Of a stretch of DNA of 64,000 bases, positions 55,701-64,000 are shown one piece after another. The notes beneath the pieces were generated by a model. That model was not told the origin of the DNA, searched no databases, and worked only from the letters and a program-made list of their open reading frames with translations. Numbering within the stretch: the first letter of the stretch is position 1; each line of letters starts with the position of its first letter. Made by a program: the position numbers and the translations under genes. This DNA comes from Halorubrum trapanicum (GTDB taxonomy: Archaea > Halobacteriota > Halobacteria > Halobacteriales > Haloferacaceae), in contig NZ_JAGGKE010000012.1 of assembly GCF_017873555.1 (NCBI RefSeq), positions 1 through 64,000 on the forward strand. The letters run 5' to 3'.

Positions 55701-56961
55701 CGACGTACAGCTGATTCTCGCCTTGGTTACCGACGATTGTTACGCTGTGCCACTTACCTGATTCCACATCGGTTTGGAGCGTCTCTGGATACGTCCCGTC
55801 CGCTGTTTGCATATAAAATGAGAGCGTCCCATCGTAGATACCAAGCCCGAACTGCTCAGTCCCCGATCCGATAGCACTACTGCCCCGATCGAGAACCAGT
55901 CCGCTCCCTCCATCATATTTCAGCCGTGCGTGGAGTGTAAACCCGGGAGAATCGAACGCCAGCGAATCGTCGTTTTCGACAATAACGTACCCGTCCTCCG
56001 CAAGATCAATTCCCTGTCCATCAGGGCTAGGGACAAACGACGGATCGTTTTGGAGAATGCCATCGTTCCCCTGCCCTGACTCGTCGGGTGTCACTCCGTT
56101 AGTGGCTTCGTTTAACGGCAGCCATGCGACAGCGTCGTCCGGTATTTCAGCGAATCCGCTGGTAATTTGATCTGTGGTGAGTGCCGTCTCGAACGCGCGG
56201 AAGGAGTCGACTGTCGGCGATCCGCTGTCGTCGTTTCCGGCGTCATATCCGAGGTGTAGCGGGGAGTCAGTACTTGGGAGTGACGCGAAGTCGTGCGGCG
56301 TTGATCCGATCTCTTCAGCATCAACGTAGAGTCGAATTTCATTCGCAGCAACGACCAGCGTCGTCGTGTACCATTGTCCTTGAACGAGATTTCCAGCGTC
56401 GATACCCGGCCAGTTGCCGTCGCCTTCTGTCCAGAACGACAGCTGGCCACCCCAGACACCAAGCGAGTACTGATTTCCGCCCTTAGAGTAGATTGGACCA
56501 TCACCGGTGTACTTGAATGTCGTCTGTAGTGTAAAGCCGGGTTCAGTGAAGTCGACTCCCTTTGTATCACCGACTGCCACGTATCCGTCGTCGGTAAGAT
56601 CAACTGCCTGCTGAGCGGGATCGGTGACCGTCTCCGGGTCATTCCTGAGATTCCCGTTGTTGCCCGCCGAGGATTGGTCAGGAACTACGCGCCGCCCCGA
56701 TTCGGAGGGGGGACCATCTCCCGGAGCCAGTGTAAATCCCCACGTGCCGTTAAGCGATTCTGTTCCCCCGACGTCGGTCTCACCCGGGCTCGGGACAACT
56801 CGGGCAGACGACGCGACCTCATCATACTCGTCACTCAGTTGTGCGGCTGCGTTCCCTGCTGAGAGCGCAGAACCGAGTGCGACTCCCGATATTGCTGAAA
56901 GAACCGTACGACGGCGGAGCGGTACCGCTCCATCATCCCCTTGATTGCTATCTGTTGGCAT
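52720..56961 (-). CDS. Secreted GH2 beta-galactosidase with two inserted LamG domains
   Basis: 1413 residues from ATG 56961, with a Tat leader (LRRRTVLSAISGVALG, residues ~15-30). The GH2 sugar-binding domain begins at ~70 (SLNGTWGFTL) and is interrupted by two tandem laminin-G-like domains (~90-275 and ~290-485). It then resumes (DETVPGQWGYDG...) and is followed by the immunoglobulin-like and TIM-barrel parts. The acid/base Glu is in SIANESEW (~856) and the nucleophile Glu in LFDEYAHT (~926). The C-terminus is a GNGNGRG tail. It should release galactose from beta-galactosides outside the cell. Another beta-glycosidase activity of GH2 remains possible. Confidence 0.87.
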   Translation of the reverse strand: MPTDSNQGDDGAVPLRRRTVLSAISGVALGSALSAGNAAAQLSDEYDEVASSARVVPSPGETDVGGTESLNGTWGFTLAPGDGPPSESGRRVVPDQSSAGNNGNLRNDPETVTDPAQQAVDLTDDGYVAVGDTKGVDFTEPGFTLQTTFKYTGDGPIYSKGGNQYSLGVWGGQLSFWTEGDGNWPGIDAGNLVQGQWYTTTLVVAANEIRLYVDAEEIGSTPHDFASLPSTDSPLHLGYDAGNDDSGSPTVDSFRAFETALTTDQITSGFAEIPDDAVAWLPLNEATNGVTPDESGQGNDGILQNDPSFVPSPDGQGIDLAEDGYVIVENDDSLAFDSPGFTLHARLKYDGGSGLVLDRGSSAIGSGTEQFGLGIYDGTLSFYMQTADGTYPETLQTDVESGKWHSVTIVGNQGENQLYVDGDPIGTIEHEATGLAESDAPLIVGGGDLDVAVTSTWALPSALSAEQVSTGFRAVPDTAVLWFDYATIEDRSVEWRDETVPGQWGYDGYEVPEDSADWYPPGNQRGWYRREIDVSEDWREGRVLLQFGAVYSEAWVYVNGSLMGTHVGGHTPFEVDVTDEIEPQGSNTVTVGVAQASEADDMGWQNVTGGIPRDVTLISVPQVHLADCDVRTELIDNGTAATVHVNTIVENSGKSETTAELSVSLTDPNGTVVGSDKAVLDAVPSGKARSITVEMTVDDPETWNPEQPRLHDLDVSLDAGGVTEEVTERIGIREIEVDGQALRINGESVTLRGVNWEEIHLPKHGHAIPAEITREDARRLKEANVNYVRAAHHPTSEAFLDACDELGIVVEVEAPHMFVGRQRGDPYPDVVIEQTLEMVERDKNRASVCLWSIANESEWYEAFETVTALVKEADPTRPLIFNHDAYDDSDPWHDAYSLRAHHYPALRTDSTVTAYGNLDAPTLFDEYAHTYCYNDQELVTDPGLRDEWGSVFELIWEQCRDAGAVAGAAIWAGGDHLEQWGEYLWGLLDRNRRARPEYWHVKKAYSPVQVVDTTWRGNGNVVTLTVENRHEFIDLTERTVSFEGARGRGNRELSAQPGEQEQITVPVEDGRLEMTVTHPEGHVIQQVVFTADTPSSRLDSTPITESISATDETLAVETGTFSLSVDRGTGNVVIEGTDGNPIVSAGPELVITPTQNATGRAYENAIDHRLSERTVTDVRRVDGGSAIAVDVTYDIAEGTFVIYPQERGIDLSYDFSIQEAIDAREVGVAMPLNRDYTTLSWTRDGQWTAYPETHIGRETGSAQAFPDGSRPNHEGIRIRSDQPWKDDATSHGSNDFRGTKRNVYRAALTNESDRGFRVLGNGETHVRAQVRDETVDLLAIDRSLSGTNADEWLSRHQPVTQDPTIGADESIDGRVVFRVANPEEDGDDSNKGRDKRPGNGNGRGNGNGRGNDN

Positions 56962-56971
56962 GTGTGTACCC

Positions 56972-56985
56972 AACAACCGGTTGTT
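56972..56985. promoter_or_regulatory. Palindromic operator before the beta-galactosidase
   Basis: The perfect palindrome AACAACCGGTTGTT stands 10 bases upstream of the ATG. The minus-strand TATA candidate TTTATTAATATA (~56990-57003) precedes it. A repressor or activator of the IclR type could bind here. Confidence 0.6.
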
Positions 56986-57126
56986 TTCGTATATTAATAA
57001 AAGTTTCTGATAGATTATATAAAACCCAACTAAAGCTATCAGTTCAGCATTCAGCCCAGTTCACCAGCCGGGCAGGACTTAGAACGCAAAGTACCGCAGC
57101 GTCTCCTGTCCAGTTACACTCAGGAT

Positions 57127-58254
<1,128 letters not shown>

Positions 58255-58265
58255 GTGTAGTCACC

Positions 58266-59102
58266 TCATTGTTTGACCGACCCCGCGAGAATTCCCTTGA
58301 TGAAGTACCGTTGTAGGAAAATGAACAGGAGGGCGATCGGAACGATCGCGAGCGTCGTCCCGACCATGATCTGCTCGAAGGCGACCCGCTGTGCGCCGAC
58401 GAGCTGCGAGAGGGCGATCGGGATCGTGAACATCGCCTCCTCCTGAAGCACCACGAGCGGATAGAGGAACAGCCGCCACTGATTGATGAACAGGATAACC
58501 GCCAACGCAGCCAGCGACGGGATCATCGTCGGGAGCGCGATCTTGTAGAAGATCTGGAGCTCCGTCGCGCCGTCCATCCGCGCCGACTCGAGGAGGGCGT
58601 CCGGCAGCGACTGCATGTTCTGGCGCATCAGGAATATCCCGAGAGGATTTGCCGCCCACGGGAGAATCACGGCGAGATACGTGTTTAGCAGGTCCAGCGT
58701 CGATACCAAGAGGAATAGCGGAACGACGAGTGCCTGAATCGGGAGCACGAGCGTCGCGAGCACAAAGTAGAACAGCGGCTCCTTGTACTTGAACTCGTAC
58801 TTCGCGAACGCGAAGCCAGCCATGGAGCACAACAGCATCGAGAGCAGCGTGTACACCACCGCGATCAGCGTGCTGTTCCAGATTGTGCGGACAAAATTCA
58901 GCCGATTCTGGAGCGCTTCGAAGTTCGTCAGGAACTGCGTCCCCGGGAGGAACGGGATAGACGAGGAGAACAGTTCTGACTGCGGTATCGTCGCGGCGAC
59001 GATCATCCAGTACAGCGGCACCACGATCAGCGTTACGACGGCGAGAAGGAACGCGTAGCTCCCGAACTTCAAGGCCGTCTCTCGCTGGGGCTCGTCCATC
59101 AT
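58266..59102 (-). CDS. Sugar ABC transporter permease (MalG type)
   Basis: 278 residues, six membrane helices. The EAA loop (ALLESARMDGATELQIFYKIALPTMIPSLA) contacts the ATPase. The start overlaps the end of the previous permease by four bases (ATGA). Confidence 0.92.
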   Translation of the reverse strand: MMDEPQRETALKFGSYAFLLAVVTLIVVPLYWMIVAATIPQSELFSSSIPFLPGTQFLTNFEALQNRLNFVRTIWNSTLIAVVYTLLSMLLCSMAGFAFAKYEFKYKEPLFYFVLATLVLPIQALVVPLFLLVSTLDLLNTYLAVILPWAANPLGIFLMRQNMQSLPDALLESARMDGATELQIFYKIALPTMIPSLAALAVILFINQWRLFLYPLVVLQEEAMFTIPIALSQLVGAQRVAFEQIMVGTTLAIVPIALLFIFLQRYFIKGILAGSVKQ

Positions 59103-60121
59103 TGTGCCGCACCTCCTCTCCGGACCTGAACAATCGAGATTGCGCTCACAATTACGACGAGACAGACAGTCACGGCGCTTGCGTACCCCAGATTGAGCTG
59201 GACGAACGCCTGCCGATAGATGTACTGTACCACGGTGAGTGTTGCATTCGCTGGGCCACCACCGGTGATCACGAACGGTTCAGCAAACAGCTTAAACGTC
59301 CCGATCGTCGAAGAGACGATCACGAACAACAGCACCGGACGTAGCTGTGGAACGGTGACGAATCTGAACTTCTGCCACATCGTCGCTCCGTCGATCTCGG
59401 CGGCCTCGTACAGCTGTTGCGGAATCGTCTGGAGCCCCGCCAACAGGATGATCATATTATATCCCATCCACCGCCATGTGATCGCGATCACAAGTGTGAT
59501 CCGTGCCATCCACCTGTCTGTGAGCCACGGAACCGCGTCAAGACCGACACTCATCAACACCTGATTTATCATTCCGACATCACCCTCGAACAGCAACAGA
59601 AACACCGTGGAGTACGCGACCATCCCGGTTGCGACCGGGAGTGCGATGAGCGTTCTCCACAGGCCCTTCGCTCGGATAAACTTCGAGTCAAGGACAATGG
59701 CGACCGCCAGCGCGAGGATCACCATCAGCGGGACCTGAATCAGGAAAATAAACCCCGTGTTGAAAAGCGACAGGTGGAACACCGAGTCGCTAAAGATGAG
59801 GGACTCGTAGTGCGCTAATCCGACGAACTCCAAGTTCGATATCTTCGGAATTGTCAGTTCGAAGATCCACGCCTGGATTGAAACGATGTACTCGCTTCCC
59901 GCAGGGCCCTCGTAACTGAAAACGGATAGGTAGATCGTATACAGCGTAGGGAATAGTAGGAAGACCGAGAACAACAGGTAAAACGGCGAAATGTAGAGAT
60001 ACGGGAGTCCAGGAATCTTCGGTACGACGCTCGACACGTTCTGTCTCAGAAACCGGAGTCGGTCCGACAACTCCTGGTACGATTCTGACGACTGCAGTTC
60101 GGATCTGATACTGGTTGCCAT
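59099..60121 (-). CDS. Sugar ABC transporter permease (MalF type)
   Basis: 340 residues. A short charged N-terminus is followed by six or more helices. The EAA loop is LYEAAEIDGATMWQKFRFVTVPQLRPV. Pairs with the MalG-type subunit. The gene lies 20 bases after the binding-protein gene. Confidence 0.92.
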   Translation of the reverse strand: MATSIRSELQSSESYQELSDRLRFLRQNVSSVVPKIPGLPYLYISPFYLLFSVFLLFPTLYTIYLSVFSYEGPAGSEYIVSIQAWIFELTIPKISNLEFVGLAHYESLIFSDSVFHLSLFNTGFIFLIQVPLMVILALAVAIVLDSKFIRAKGLWRTLIALPVATGMVAYSTVFLLLFEGDVGMINQVLMSVGLDAVPWLTDRWMARITLVIAITWRWMGYNMIILLAGLQTIPQQLYEAAEIDGATMWQKFRFVTVPQLRPVLLFVIVSSTIGTFKLFAEPFVITGGGPANATLTVVQYIYRQAFVQLNLGYASAVTVCLVVIVSAISIVQVRRGGAAQ

Positions 60122-60141
60122 GAAGAGGTGGTGAGTGCTGG

Positions 60142-61554
60142 TTACGCGAGGTCCCGGTCTTCCCGGTCCGCAACGGTTTCAGCGGCGTCCTGCATCGCCT
60201 GTTCGGGACTCTTGTCGCCGTTCAGCAGGTTATCGAGTTCAGTCGAGATCGCGTTGTTGATCTCGGTCTGAATCTCGTTATACCGGTACGGTTCGATGTT
60301 TTCGGCGACTTCTGCGAAGAGGCTGTAGATTGCCTGTCCGTCGTAGAAGTCCTGCGATTCCTCGTAGAGGTCCGCGTTGTACGCGGTGCTGAGCGATGGG
60401 AACAGCCCGTACTCTTCGAGCATGTAGTTCTGAATTTCCGGCGTCGTCATCACGTACAACGCGTAATCCCACGCCCGACTTACCTTCCCCTCGTCTTCGA
60501 TCTGTGCGGGGATCGCGACGTTCGATCCCCCACGGTTGGAGGCACGGTTTCCCCCCTCCTCGAACGCGGGGAGCTTGTACACGCCCCAGTTTCCGGCGGT
60601 GTCCGGCAGCTCAGCACGAAGTGTTCCGTCCATCCATGCGGCCGAGGGGAGCGTCGCGATCGTCCCCTCCGCGAACGCCGTGAACCAGCTGCTCGACCAC
60701 ATCCCGACCGTTCGGGTGATCCCGGAGTCTTGGAGGTCAGCGATAAGCTGCGCCACGCGAACACTCTCCTCGCTGTGGATGTTGACCGCTCCGTCCTCGG
60801 TGATTGGCTGCCCGCCGAGCTGACGGAACAACATACGCCAGAACTGCGGGAGTTCGTCGGACTGCGGCAGGTTGATCATCGCCGCGTCGTCCGGGAGCTT
60901 CTGTCCCTCCTCGATGAAATCGTCCCATGTTTCGATCGCGTCGGGATCGATTCCGGCGTCCGCGTACTGATCCCGCTTATAGTACATTCCCGTTGGGCCG
61001 AGGTCCCACGGGAGACCAAAGTCCTGCCCCCCGTACTGGACTGCTCGCCACTTCCCTGCGACGATATCCTCGCGAATCCCAGCCTCGTCGATTCGGTCAG
61101 TGACGTCCGTGAGCGAATCCTGACTCGCGTAAGTGAGCATATCGTAGTTTTGTAACGCGGTCAGGTCGGGAGCACCGGTCCCGCTCGTCACGGCTGTCTG
61201 GAACCGTTGCTCGTGGACGTTATCGCCCAGTTCCTCTACAGTTATCGTTGCGCCCTCGTTCTCGGCTTCGTATGAGGGGACCCCGACATCATCCGGGAGG
61301 TCACTCGCGGCGTCGTCCATCGCGCGGGCCGCGACGTTCCACGCCCAGTAGGTGATCGAATCGGCCATTTCTGGTTCGGCCGATCCGCCGCTGTTATCGG
61401 ACGACTCCCCACTGTCGTCCGACGACCCGCCAGCGTCGTCCGACGATTCCCCGCCGGTATCGACGCTACACCCGGCCAATCCCGCTATCCCAGCGACCCC
61501 AAGCGCACTGAGAAACTCTCGTCGACGTTCCTCAGGCAGATCTATGTCTGACAT
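60142..61554 (-). CDS. Sugar-binding lipoprotein (family 1 extracellular receptor)
   Basis: 470 residues. A leader (ERRREFLSALGVAGIAGLAGC) has twin-Arg and a lipobox, so it is a Tat-exported lipoprotein. A Ser/Asp/Gly-rich linker precedes the receptor domain (SYEAENEGATITVEELG, RNRGGSNVAIPAQ). The first gene of the importer operon. The ligand is unknown; neighbours suggest a galactoside or galactose. Confidence 0.88.
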   Translation of the reverse strand: MSDIDLPEERRREFLSALGVAGIAGLAGCSVDTGGESSDDAGGSSDDSGESSDNSGGSAEPEMADSITYWAWNVAARAMDDAASDLPDDVGVPSYEAENEGATITVEELGDNVHEQRFQTAVTSGTGAPDLTALQNYDMLTYASQDSLTDVTDRIDEAGIREDIVAGKWRAVQYGGQDFGLPWDLGPTGMYYKRDQYADAGIDPDAIETWDDFIEEGQKLPDDAAMINLPQSDELPQFWRMLFRQLGGQPITEDGAVNIHSEESVRVAQLIADLQDSGITRTVGMWSSSWFTAFAEGTIATLPSAAWMDGTLRAELPDTAGNWGVYKLPAFEEGGNRASNRGGSNVAIPAQIEDEGKVSRAWDYALYVMTTPEIQNYMLEEYGLFPSLSTAYNADLYEESQDFYDGQAIYSLFAEVAENIEPYRYNEIQTEINNAISTELDNLLNGDKSPEQAMQDAAETVADREDRDLA

Positions 61555-61675
61555 GGTGGCTACGGTATAGCGGTCTGTGCCAATTGTTATTAATGTTCTG
61601 GATCATCCCACGCTGCTGAGACAGGAAAACGGGATGGTCTGATGGCAAGCGGTACATTTGACGGAGCCGGATCGA

Positions 61676-62488
61676 TCACACGTCGCGTCGATAGTTGAGG
61701 TACAGATCGTCTTGCATCACCTGCGAGCGTCCTCCGTCGATAAGAATACTTTCGCCGGTGATGAAGCTCGCGTCGTCGCTCGCGAGGAACGCGGCCAGCC
61801 CGGCCACGTCAGATGGCTGACCGAGCCGACCAACCGGATGGATATCCTGCGTGTACTCGTAGTCGTCGCCCAATTCCTCTTTCGTGCGGTCGATCTCGAT
61901 CCACCCAGGGTTGATCGTGTTCACCGTGATATCGTCCGGCCCGAGTTCCAGCGCCAGCGCGCGGGTCATCCCGTTGATCCCGGCCTTGACCGCGTTGTAC
62001 GGGAACAGCCCCGGCATCGTGAGGAACGCGTGGTTCGAGGAGGTATTGAGGATCGTACCGCCCGCGGGCATGTGGTCGGCTACGTGTTTCGCGCACAGCC
62101 AGAACGCCCGGAAGTCGGTCTCGAGGACGAACTCCCAGTCGCCCATCGTCGCCTCGCGCGCGGTCGTCTCCGTCTGGACGCCCGCGTTGTTCACTAATAC
62201 GTCGATCTTTCCGTACTCCGCGACGGCGTGATCGACGAGCGCCTCGATCTCCGCGGGCTCGCGCATGTCAGCCCGAATAAACGTCGCGTCGCCGCCCGTC
62301 GCCTCAATCTCGTCGACCACCCCCTGCCCGCTGTCGGCGGAGCGACCGGTCACCACGACGGATGCCCCCTCAGCGGCGAAGCGGCGGGCGACACCCTCGC
62401 CGATCCCGCGAGTCGATCCGGTAACGATGGCGACTGTGTTCGCGTGTCTGTTCGCGACGGCATTTTCGATCGGGTCGCTCGGTGACAT
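61676..62488 (-). CDS. Short-chain dehydrogenase, probable sugar dehydrogenase
   Basis: 270 residues from ATG 62488. It has cofactor motif TGSTRGIG (~23-30), NNAG (~106), catalytic YNAVK (Y~168, K~172), and the PGWI after-strand motif. It resembles glucose/galactose 1-dehydrogenases of the SDR class. Between the importer and a galactonate dehydratase, oxidation of galactose to galactonate is the most likely role. Confidence 0.82.
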   Translation of the reverse strand: MSPSDPIENAVANRHANTVAIVTGSTRGIGEGVARRFAAEGASVVVTGRSADSGQGVVDEIEATGGDATFIRADMREPAEIEALVDHAVAEYGKIDVLVNNAGVQTETTAREATMGDWEFVLETDFRAFWLCAKHVADHMPAGGTILNTSSNHAFLTMPGLFPYNAVKAGINGMTRALALELGPDDITVNTINPGWIEIDRTKEELGDDYEYTQDIHPVGRLGQPSDVAGLAAFLASDDASFITGESILIDGGRSQVMQDDLYLNYRRDV

Positions 62489-62551
62489 ACCTATTACTGC
62501 TGTTGCCCCGGTCAAATAATCACCGCCTGCGTGGACGTCCCGGTGGAATCC

Positions 62552-63706
62552 CTACCACTCGGCGACGCTCCCGTCGGCGTGTCGCCAGACGGGATTGTGC
62601 CAGTCCACATCCTTCTCGGCCTGCGCGCGCACATGCTCCTCGTCGATTTCGATCCCGAGCCCGGGTGCGTCGGGAATCTGGACGTAACCGCCCTCGTAGT
62701 CGAAGACCGAGGGGTCCGCGAGGTAGTCGAGCACGTCGCTCCCCTCGTTGTAGTGGATGTCGAGGCTCTGCTCTTGGATGAAGGCATTTGGTGAGGCGGC
62801 ATCGACCTGTAGACACGACGCGAGCGCGATCGGTCCGAGCGGGCAGTGTGGGGCCATCGCCACGTCGTAGGCCTCGGCCATCGAGGCGATCTTCTTCACT
62901 TCGGTGATCCCGCCCGCGTGCGAGAGATCCGGCTGGATCACGTCGACGGCGCCGTCCTCGAAGACCTCCTTGAAGTCCCATCGCGAGTACATGCGCTCGC
63001 CGGTCGCGATCGGCGTCGTCGTGTGCTCGGCGATCTTCGGGAGTGCGTCGTTGTGTCCGGAGAGGACGGGCTCTTCAACGAACATCGGATCGTACGGTTC
63101 AAGCGCCTCGACGAGCCGCTTCGCCATCGGCTTGGAGACGCGTCCATGGAAGTCGACGCCGATGCCGACCTCGTCGCCGACAGCCTCTCGGACCTCTCGT
63201 AGTCGTGTCTCGGCGGCATCGATCGTGGCGGGGTCGTCGACCCGCTCGATCTCCTCGGTGGCGTTCATCTTCAGCGCCGTGAACCCGGATTCGACTTGCT
63301 TGCGGGCCTGTTCGGCCACGTCGGAAGGTCGGTCGCCACCGATCCACTGGTACACCCGGATCCGCTCTCGTGCCGGCCCACCGAGCAGTTCGTGGACGGG
63401 GAGGCCGATCTGTTTGCCCTTGATGTCCCAGAGTGCCTGATCGACCCCAGCGATAGCGCTCATTAGTACCGGGCCGCCGCGGTAGAACCCGCCGCGGTAC
63501 ATCGTCTGCCAGTGGTCCTCGATCCGACCGGCGTCCTCGCCGAGCAGGTACGTGTCGAACAGCTCCTCGACTGCGGTTCGCACCGTCTTCGAGCGCCCCT
63601 CGACGACCGGCTCCCCCCACCCGACCGTCCCGTCCGCGGTCTCGACGCGCAAGAAGAGCCACCGAGGTGGCACATCGAACAGCTCGTAGTCAACGATTTT
63701 GCTCAT
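62552..63706 (-). CDS. dgoD: Galactonate dehydratase-type enzyme of the enolase superfamily
   Basis: 384 residues from ATG 63706 (MSKIVDYELF). Residues expected for D-galactonate dehydratase are visible: ALKMNATE, the D and H of GVDFHGRVS, E of VEEPVLSG, E of TGERMYSRW, H of DLSHAGG, and the PHCPLGPI loop. It would convert galactonate to 2-keto-3-deoxygalactonate in the De Ley-Doudoroff pathway. The kinase and aldolase for the next steps are not in the window. A related sugar-acid substrate cannot be excluded. Confidence 0.85.
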   Translation of the reverse strand: MSKIVDYELFDVPPRWLFLRVETADGTVGWGEPVVEGRSKTVRTAVEELFDTYLLGEDAGRIEDHWQTMYRGGFYRGGPVLMSAIAGVDQALWDIKGKQIGLPVHELLGGPARERIRVYQWIGGDRPSDVAEQARKQVESGFTALKMNATEEIERVDDPATIDAAETRLREVREAVGDEVGIGVDFHGRVSKPMAKRLVEALEPYDPMFVEEPVLSGHNDALPKIAEHTTTPIATGERMYSRWDFKEVFEDGAVDVIQPDLSHAGGITEVKKIASMAEAYDVAMAPHCPLGPIALASCLQVDAASPNAFIQEQSLDIHYNEGSDVLDYLADPSVFDYEGGYVQIPDAPGLGIEIDEEHVRAQAEKDVDWHNPVWRHADGSVAEW

Positions 63707-64000
63707 TTCTAACTTGGTGTATCCAGTCATCTCTGTTAATCATTTCGGGTACGGCTACGACAGGAGGGACGTGTATGCCGTGTCATCGACGAGAACTCGG
63801 CCCCCTTCAGCCCCATCTGTAGTGATTAATAAATATACTTATAGTGTATCCTTAGACACCCATTACAATAGTATTAATGTAATTCCCTGGGTTGGCCGTG
63901 TCTACTATTAGTGTATTTTTTTGGGAGCGAACACCGATTCAGGTCAGTTCACCGGACACTCAACGGATTCGCCGGGATGCCGATTCGGTACCTGTCGCTG
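63707..64000. promoter_or_regulatory. Right-edge intergenic region with promoter DNA
   Basis: No gene. AT-rich DNA around 63826-63905 (TTAATAAATATAC and ATTAGTGTATTTTTT) probably holds promoters for dgoD and for a gene beyond the window. Confidence 0.45.

Overview
The window comes from a haloarchaeon (class Halobacteria). Signs are: high GC with acidic proteins, Tat signal peptides with lipobox cysteines, a PGF-CTERM surface-protein tail, bacterio-opsin-activator-type regulators, an RdfA plus Sph (SMC-like) pair, AT-rich promoters with very short leaders, and many IS200/IS605-type elements ending in GGAGGAGGTCAA. The genus cannot be fixed from the sequence alone.

Layout. (1) 1-6101: the 3' part of a giant GLUG-repeat, PGF-CTERM surface protein that lacks its 5' end. 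(2) 6180-8239: a receiver-PAS-PAS histidine kinase and a small zinc-finger protein. (3) 8400-19470: a dimethyl-sulfoxide-reductase-type respiratory operon (regulator, dmsE-like small protein, dmsA, dmsB, dmsC, dmsD-like chaperone) set among transposable elements. These are an IS200/IS605 copy with a collapsed tnpB, a ~520 bp deletion derivative, an IS end lying on the dmsD stop codon, two head-to-head IS6-type transposase relics, and an intact TnpB-only element. (4) 19874-26968: an O-methyltransferase, then an iron/siderophore-type ABC importer with a divergent FAD oxidoreductase, an IclR regulator and an orphan gene. Three copies of a TTTTAGG-N4-CCTAAAA palindrome link the importer and the orphan gene. 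(5) 26987-31291: a PEP-synthase-like protein without its catalytic barrel, then RdfA and an SMC-related ATPase, the cell-shape pair. (6) 32857-34683: a decaying toxin-antitoxin/HTH zone with two single-base frameshifts. (7) 31620-47911: a cell-surface glycan island with glycosyltransferases, four alkaline-phosphatase-superfamily enzymes, a polytopic membrane protein, a flippase-type ABC exporter, and a small ribbon-helix-helix regulator with its own palindromic operator. Composition turns AT-rich from about 38690, inside a glycosyltransferase gene. (8) 48342-50157: two short genes and more IS relics. (9) 50632-63706: a galactoside-utilisation locus with two galactonate-dehydratase paralogues, an IclR regulator, a secreted GH2 beta-galactosidase carrying two inserted LamG domains, a four-gene sugar ABC importer and a short-chain dehydrogenase.

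How the genes work together. The dms genes would give anaerobic respiration on DMSO/TMAO-like acceptors. The iron locus takes up chelated iron under a metalloregulator. The glycan island builds and exports a surface glycan whose phospho- or sulfo-decoration could be handled by the alkaline-phosphatase-superfamily enzymes. The galactoside locus hydrolyses a beta-galactoside outside the cell, imports sugar, oxidises it and dehydrates the sugar acid, as in the De Ley-Doudoroff route.

The best candidate for something undescribed is in the glycan island. Three alkaline-phosphatase-superfamily enzymes and one small DNA-binding-type protein end in the same RLxxLGY tail, and the two 'sulfatases' have Thr54 where the formylglycine cysteine should be.
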